From: Nitzschia sp. DOCU1
Lineage: Eukaryota > Bacillariophyta > Bacillariophyceae > Bacillariales > Bacillariaceae
NCBI GenBank assembly: GCA_951394045.1
Contig: OX595985.1
Location: forward strand, 2,914,001-2,978,000
Direction of reading: 5' to 3'
DNA: 64,000 nt
How positions within the stretch are numbered: the stretch's first letter is position 1; each line of letters starts with the position of its first letter. A program made the position numbers and the translations under genes. Below the pieces are notes generated by a model. The model worked only from the letters and a program-made list of their open reading frames with translations, made no database searches and had not been told where the DNA came from. This document shows positions 61,225 through 64,000 of this stretch, in pieces.

Positions 61225-64000
61225 CCCCCCGATAAACCCGAAGGCGCCACCCGGTTTTTGTTCCAAAATGTCCGTGGCTTGCAAAAGACGAAAGACGAAG
61301 ACACATTGGAAGATCTGATTCGGCTTCAGCAACTCCATGGCATCGACCTCCTTGGTATGTCCGAACATCATCAGGACACAACGATGGTCACTCGCCGGCT
61401 ACATCTCAGCGACACAGTCCATCGCAGTGCCCCAGGCCAGGCTGCCTGCCAATTTGATTCATGCAGGAATTACCATGGTCGGCACTTTAGTTCCTAAACT
61501 GGAAGCGAACGGGCGCGGCGGCGATCCCATGGGACGATGGAGTTTTGTCCATATCCGGCGCAAAGCTGCTCCTCCCATTACCGTTTTCTCCGTCTACCAA
61601 GTTTGCTCCCGACCCACCAACGAAATTGGTCACACAGCATGGCACCAACAAACCCGAGCCCTGGCTCTCGAAGGACGCGAAGCTGAGCCACCCCGCACCG
61701 CCTTTATCACCGATTTGACCCTACAAATCAAAGAATTCCAGGCCAAAGGCCACGAGATCGTTGTTGGAGGCGATTTTAACGAGACCGTCGAGGACGCACG
61801 GTCGGGCATTTTGCGCCTGATGACGGACACCAATCTCTGCGATCCGTGGTATTTACGGCATCCTGACAGCCCGACATTTCGATCACAAGAAACAGGATCT
61901 AGACGCATTGATGCCGTCTTCCTCTCCGCCGGTTTAGTCTCAAGCGTCAACAAGCTCGGCTACACCCCCTTCCACCGCTTTTTGCACAGCGACCATCGCG
62001 GAGTGTACATCGAATTTGACACACAACAACTTCTCGGGCAACAATCCGACACACTCCCAGCATTACCCCATCGGGCGGTAAATTCTGCCGACAAACAATC
62101 CGTCACCACCTACGTTGAAACGATGTACGACCACCTTGCTGCCAACTCAGTTTTTGATCGCCAAAGCGCTCTCGATCTTGATCAACTCGATTCGTCTGCA
62201 GTGGAACGCATGGATATCATCATTGGCGACGCTGGGCTGAGCGGCGAGTCACACTGTAAATGTCGCCGACCCGAATGGTATTCCCAGGAACTCGTACAAG
62301 CACGGCTTCAAGTTCAGATTTTGAGGAGCCAGGTGTCGGCTCTCAAGTTTGGTAAAGATCGTCTTCCTGCTCTTCAAGAACGGATGCGCTCAGTGGGTAT
62401 GGACTTCGATATTCCGGTCTTTCTACCAGCGGCTCGAATCGCACTTGCCGCCGCCGAAAAACGAGTCATTCGGAAACAGTCCACTAGCGAGAAACTACGC
62501 CGGGCCGAGCTTAATCTCAAGACCGATGCCGCCACCAACACTCGAGATAGCGCAAAAGCACGGATCCTCAAGTTGATTAATAAGTTTGAATCCGGTCGGA
62601 AAACGTGGCAGATCATGTCACAAATCACCAATTCACAAGGCAGCGTCCAACGCCTCGATCGCCTCGAAGTCCCATCATCATGGCCCACGCCCGACACCCC
62701 CCCCCGATACCGTGACAACGTTGGAAAATCCGAGCTCCTGTATCGAATGGAAGATGATCACCGACCCCGTTCAGATAGAGTATTATTTAATGCTACGCAA
62801 CCGCCTTCATTTCGGACAGGCCCAAGGCACCCCCTTCACCACCCCTCCATTATCGGACCATTTGGACTGGGAAGCGAGCTCCATCTTTGTCGAAGACGTC
62901 CTGACAGGGGAATATTCCTCCACTGTTCCTACCGCCCAATGCGCACAATTACTCCAAGAGTGCAAAGCCACATCCGAACTGGACGCCGTTTCCGCCACCC
63001 TTACGCTCGAAGATTTCGCCGGGAAGATCAAGAAATGGAGAGAGTCTACCACTACCTCTCCATCAGGGCGGCACCTTGGCCGTTATAAAGCACTCTTCAA
63101 GCCTGGGACATATGATCCCCATACAGATCCTGAAGCCGCTCAAGTTTTTGAATCCAAACAATTGGCTATTGCTGGGATCTTAGTATCCCTCATCAATTAT
63201 TGTATTCGTAATAACTATGTACTTAGTCGCTGGAAATCTATTGTAAATACAATGATCTTCAAGGACGTCGGCGAATACAAAATCCACCGCCTGCGAGTCA
63301 TTCATATCTACGAAGCGGATTTCAACCTACTCTTAGCAGTTAAATGGCGGCAACTTCTTTCCCACGCTGATGAGCATGGCACTGTCAGTGATGGCCAATA
63401 TGGCGGCCGCCCAGGATGTGAAGCCCAGTCCCTGACTTTCTTGGAAGAACTCAAGTACGACATCTCTTTCGTGTCCCGCCGTACTCTTTTCAATTTTGAC
63501 AATGACGCCATGAGTTGTTACGACCGCATCATCGTTGCCCTCGCGTCGCTGATAAACCGTAAATACGGCCAACATCGAAGCATAGTTGCAGTTCACGCCA
63601 AGACACTCAAAGAAGCCAAGTACAAACTGCGCACAGCTATTGGCATATCCGATTTGGAATACTCCCATTGCGAGAGTTTTCCCCTGCATGGCACAGGGCA
63701 AGGTTCCGGCAACTCACCGTGTATCTGGCTTTTCATTTCTTCGACTCTATTCGACGCACACGCCAAACAAGCACACGGCGCTACGTTCATGACTCCCGAT
63801 GGAAAATATACGACTAGGTTAACAATGGTGGGATTTGTTGACGATTCTACGGGTACCTGCAACGATTTCTGCCCTCAAGCCGAAACTTCACTTGACGACC
63901 TAATTGAGCGAATGCAGCATGATGCGCAGGTCTGGAACGACCTTCTATTTTGCTCCGGCGGCCGCCTCGAATTGAAGAAATGTTCATTCCACGTTCTTCA
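61225..64000 (+). pseudogene. LINE ORF2: endonuclease and reverse transcriptase, frameshifted, partial
   Basis: Three frames form one protein. First FLFQNVRGLQKTKDE and LLGMSEHHQD (APE asparagine and glutamate), from about 61225. A shift near 61370-61400 leads to the rest of the endonuclease (EIVVGGDFNETVED, GSRRIDAVFLS, SDHRGVYIEFD), ending about 62700. A second shift at the C9 run 62697-62705 leads to a linker (EWKMITDPVQIEYYLMLRNR) and RT: NFDNDAMSCYDRI, HGTGQGSGNSPCIWLF and VGFVDDS near 63832-63849. RT is still open at 64000. No ATG stands near 61225; an in-frame TGA is just upstream, so ORF2 may start by reinitiation or shift after ORF1. Confidence 0.78.

Larger units (their letters stand above)
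59332..64000 (+). mobile_element. Two-ORF LINE (APE endonuclease), runs off window
   Basis: ORF1 is followed by an APE-endonuclease/RT ORF2. RNase H and the 3' end lie beyond 64000; the minus-strand LINE fragment at 45165-47004 shows a plausible type of 3' end but I cannot show it is the same family. The 5' limit is unknown. Confidence 0.8.

Overview
This is eukaryotic nuclear DNA, most likely from a pennate diatom or a close stramenopile relative. Two host genes start with signal peptides ending in a Phe-containing cleavage motif (SCA|F, ADA|F), like the ASAFAP plastid-targeting motif of diatoms. One gene has a 91-bp GT-AG intron. The two main Ty1/copia elements have RGG-rich Gag proteins and a protease-flank domain of the kind I know from diatom CoDi elements. 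The species cannot be fixed from sequence alone.

Layout. Positions 1-7000 are a gene island: an EXS/ERD1-type membrane protein (+), a plastid-targeted alpha/beta hydrolase with one intron (-), an 11-unit minisatellite, a broken LPA1-like photosystem II assembly gene (+), and a CC2D1-like gene (-) that contains a 200-N assembly gap and has lost its N-terminus to a retrotransposon. Positions 6973-34280 are a nest of LTR retrotransposons. Copia #1 (+, 6973-13551) is nearly complete. A copia remnant (+) follows. Copia #2 (-, 14240-33657) was split twice by Ty3/gypsy insertions, each with a readable 5-bp target-site duplication: array A (14449-20737, GTTCA) in its reverse transcriptase and array B/C (24695-33461, AGATG) in its Gag. 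B and C are two defective copies in tandem that share LTRs. Positions 34707-44100 hold a different Ty3/gypsy-like element E, with about 270 extra residues between RNase H and integrase that resemble a degenerate cytosine methyltransferase. Positions 44100-50400 hold hairpins, a roughly 200-bp satellite interrupted by a 5'-truncated LINE with a 17-bp target duplication, and a frameshifted MULE transposase. Positions 50430-55162 hold gypsy copy D (+), which has an uninterrupted 1,362-codon Gag-Pol frame but no 5' LTR. Positions 55163-58860 contain element fragments, an intact extended short-chain dehydrogenase (-), a gag fragment and a 237-bp copy of the 5' end of the hydrolase gene. Positions 58861-64000 contain a small unknown gene and a two-ORF APE-type LINE that runs off the window.

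The host genes show no common pathway; the main biology here is retroelement turnover. The most unusual points are a canonical 60-bp intron-like insertion inside the reverse transcriptase of copia #1, the methyltransferase-like domain of element E, independent deletions at the same spot of the gypsy reverse transcriptase, exact joints between LTR termini and internal pol, a 24-25-nt gypsy leader without a standard tRNA primer-binding site, and near-identical 208- and 237-bp fragments next to gypsy LTRs. Several frameshifts lie at homopolymers (G8, C9), so some lesions may be assembly errors rather than decay.
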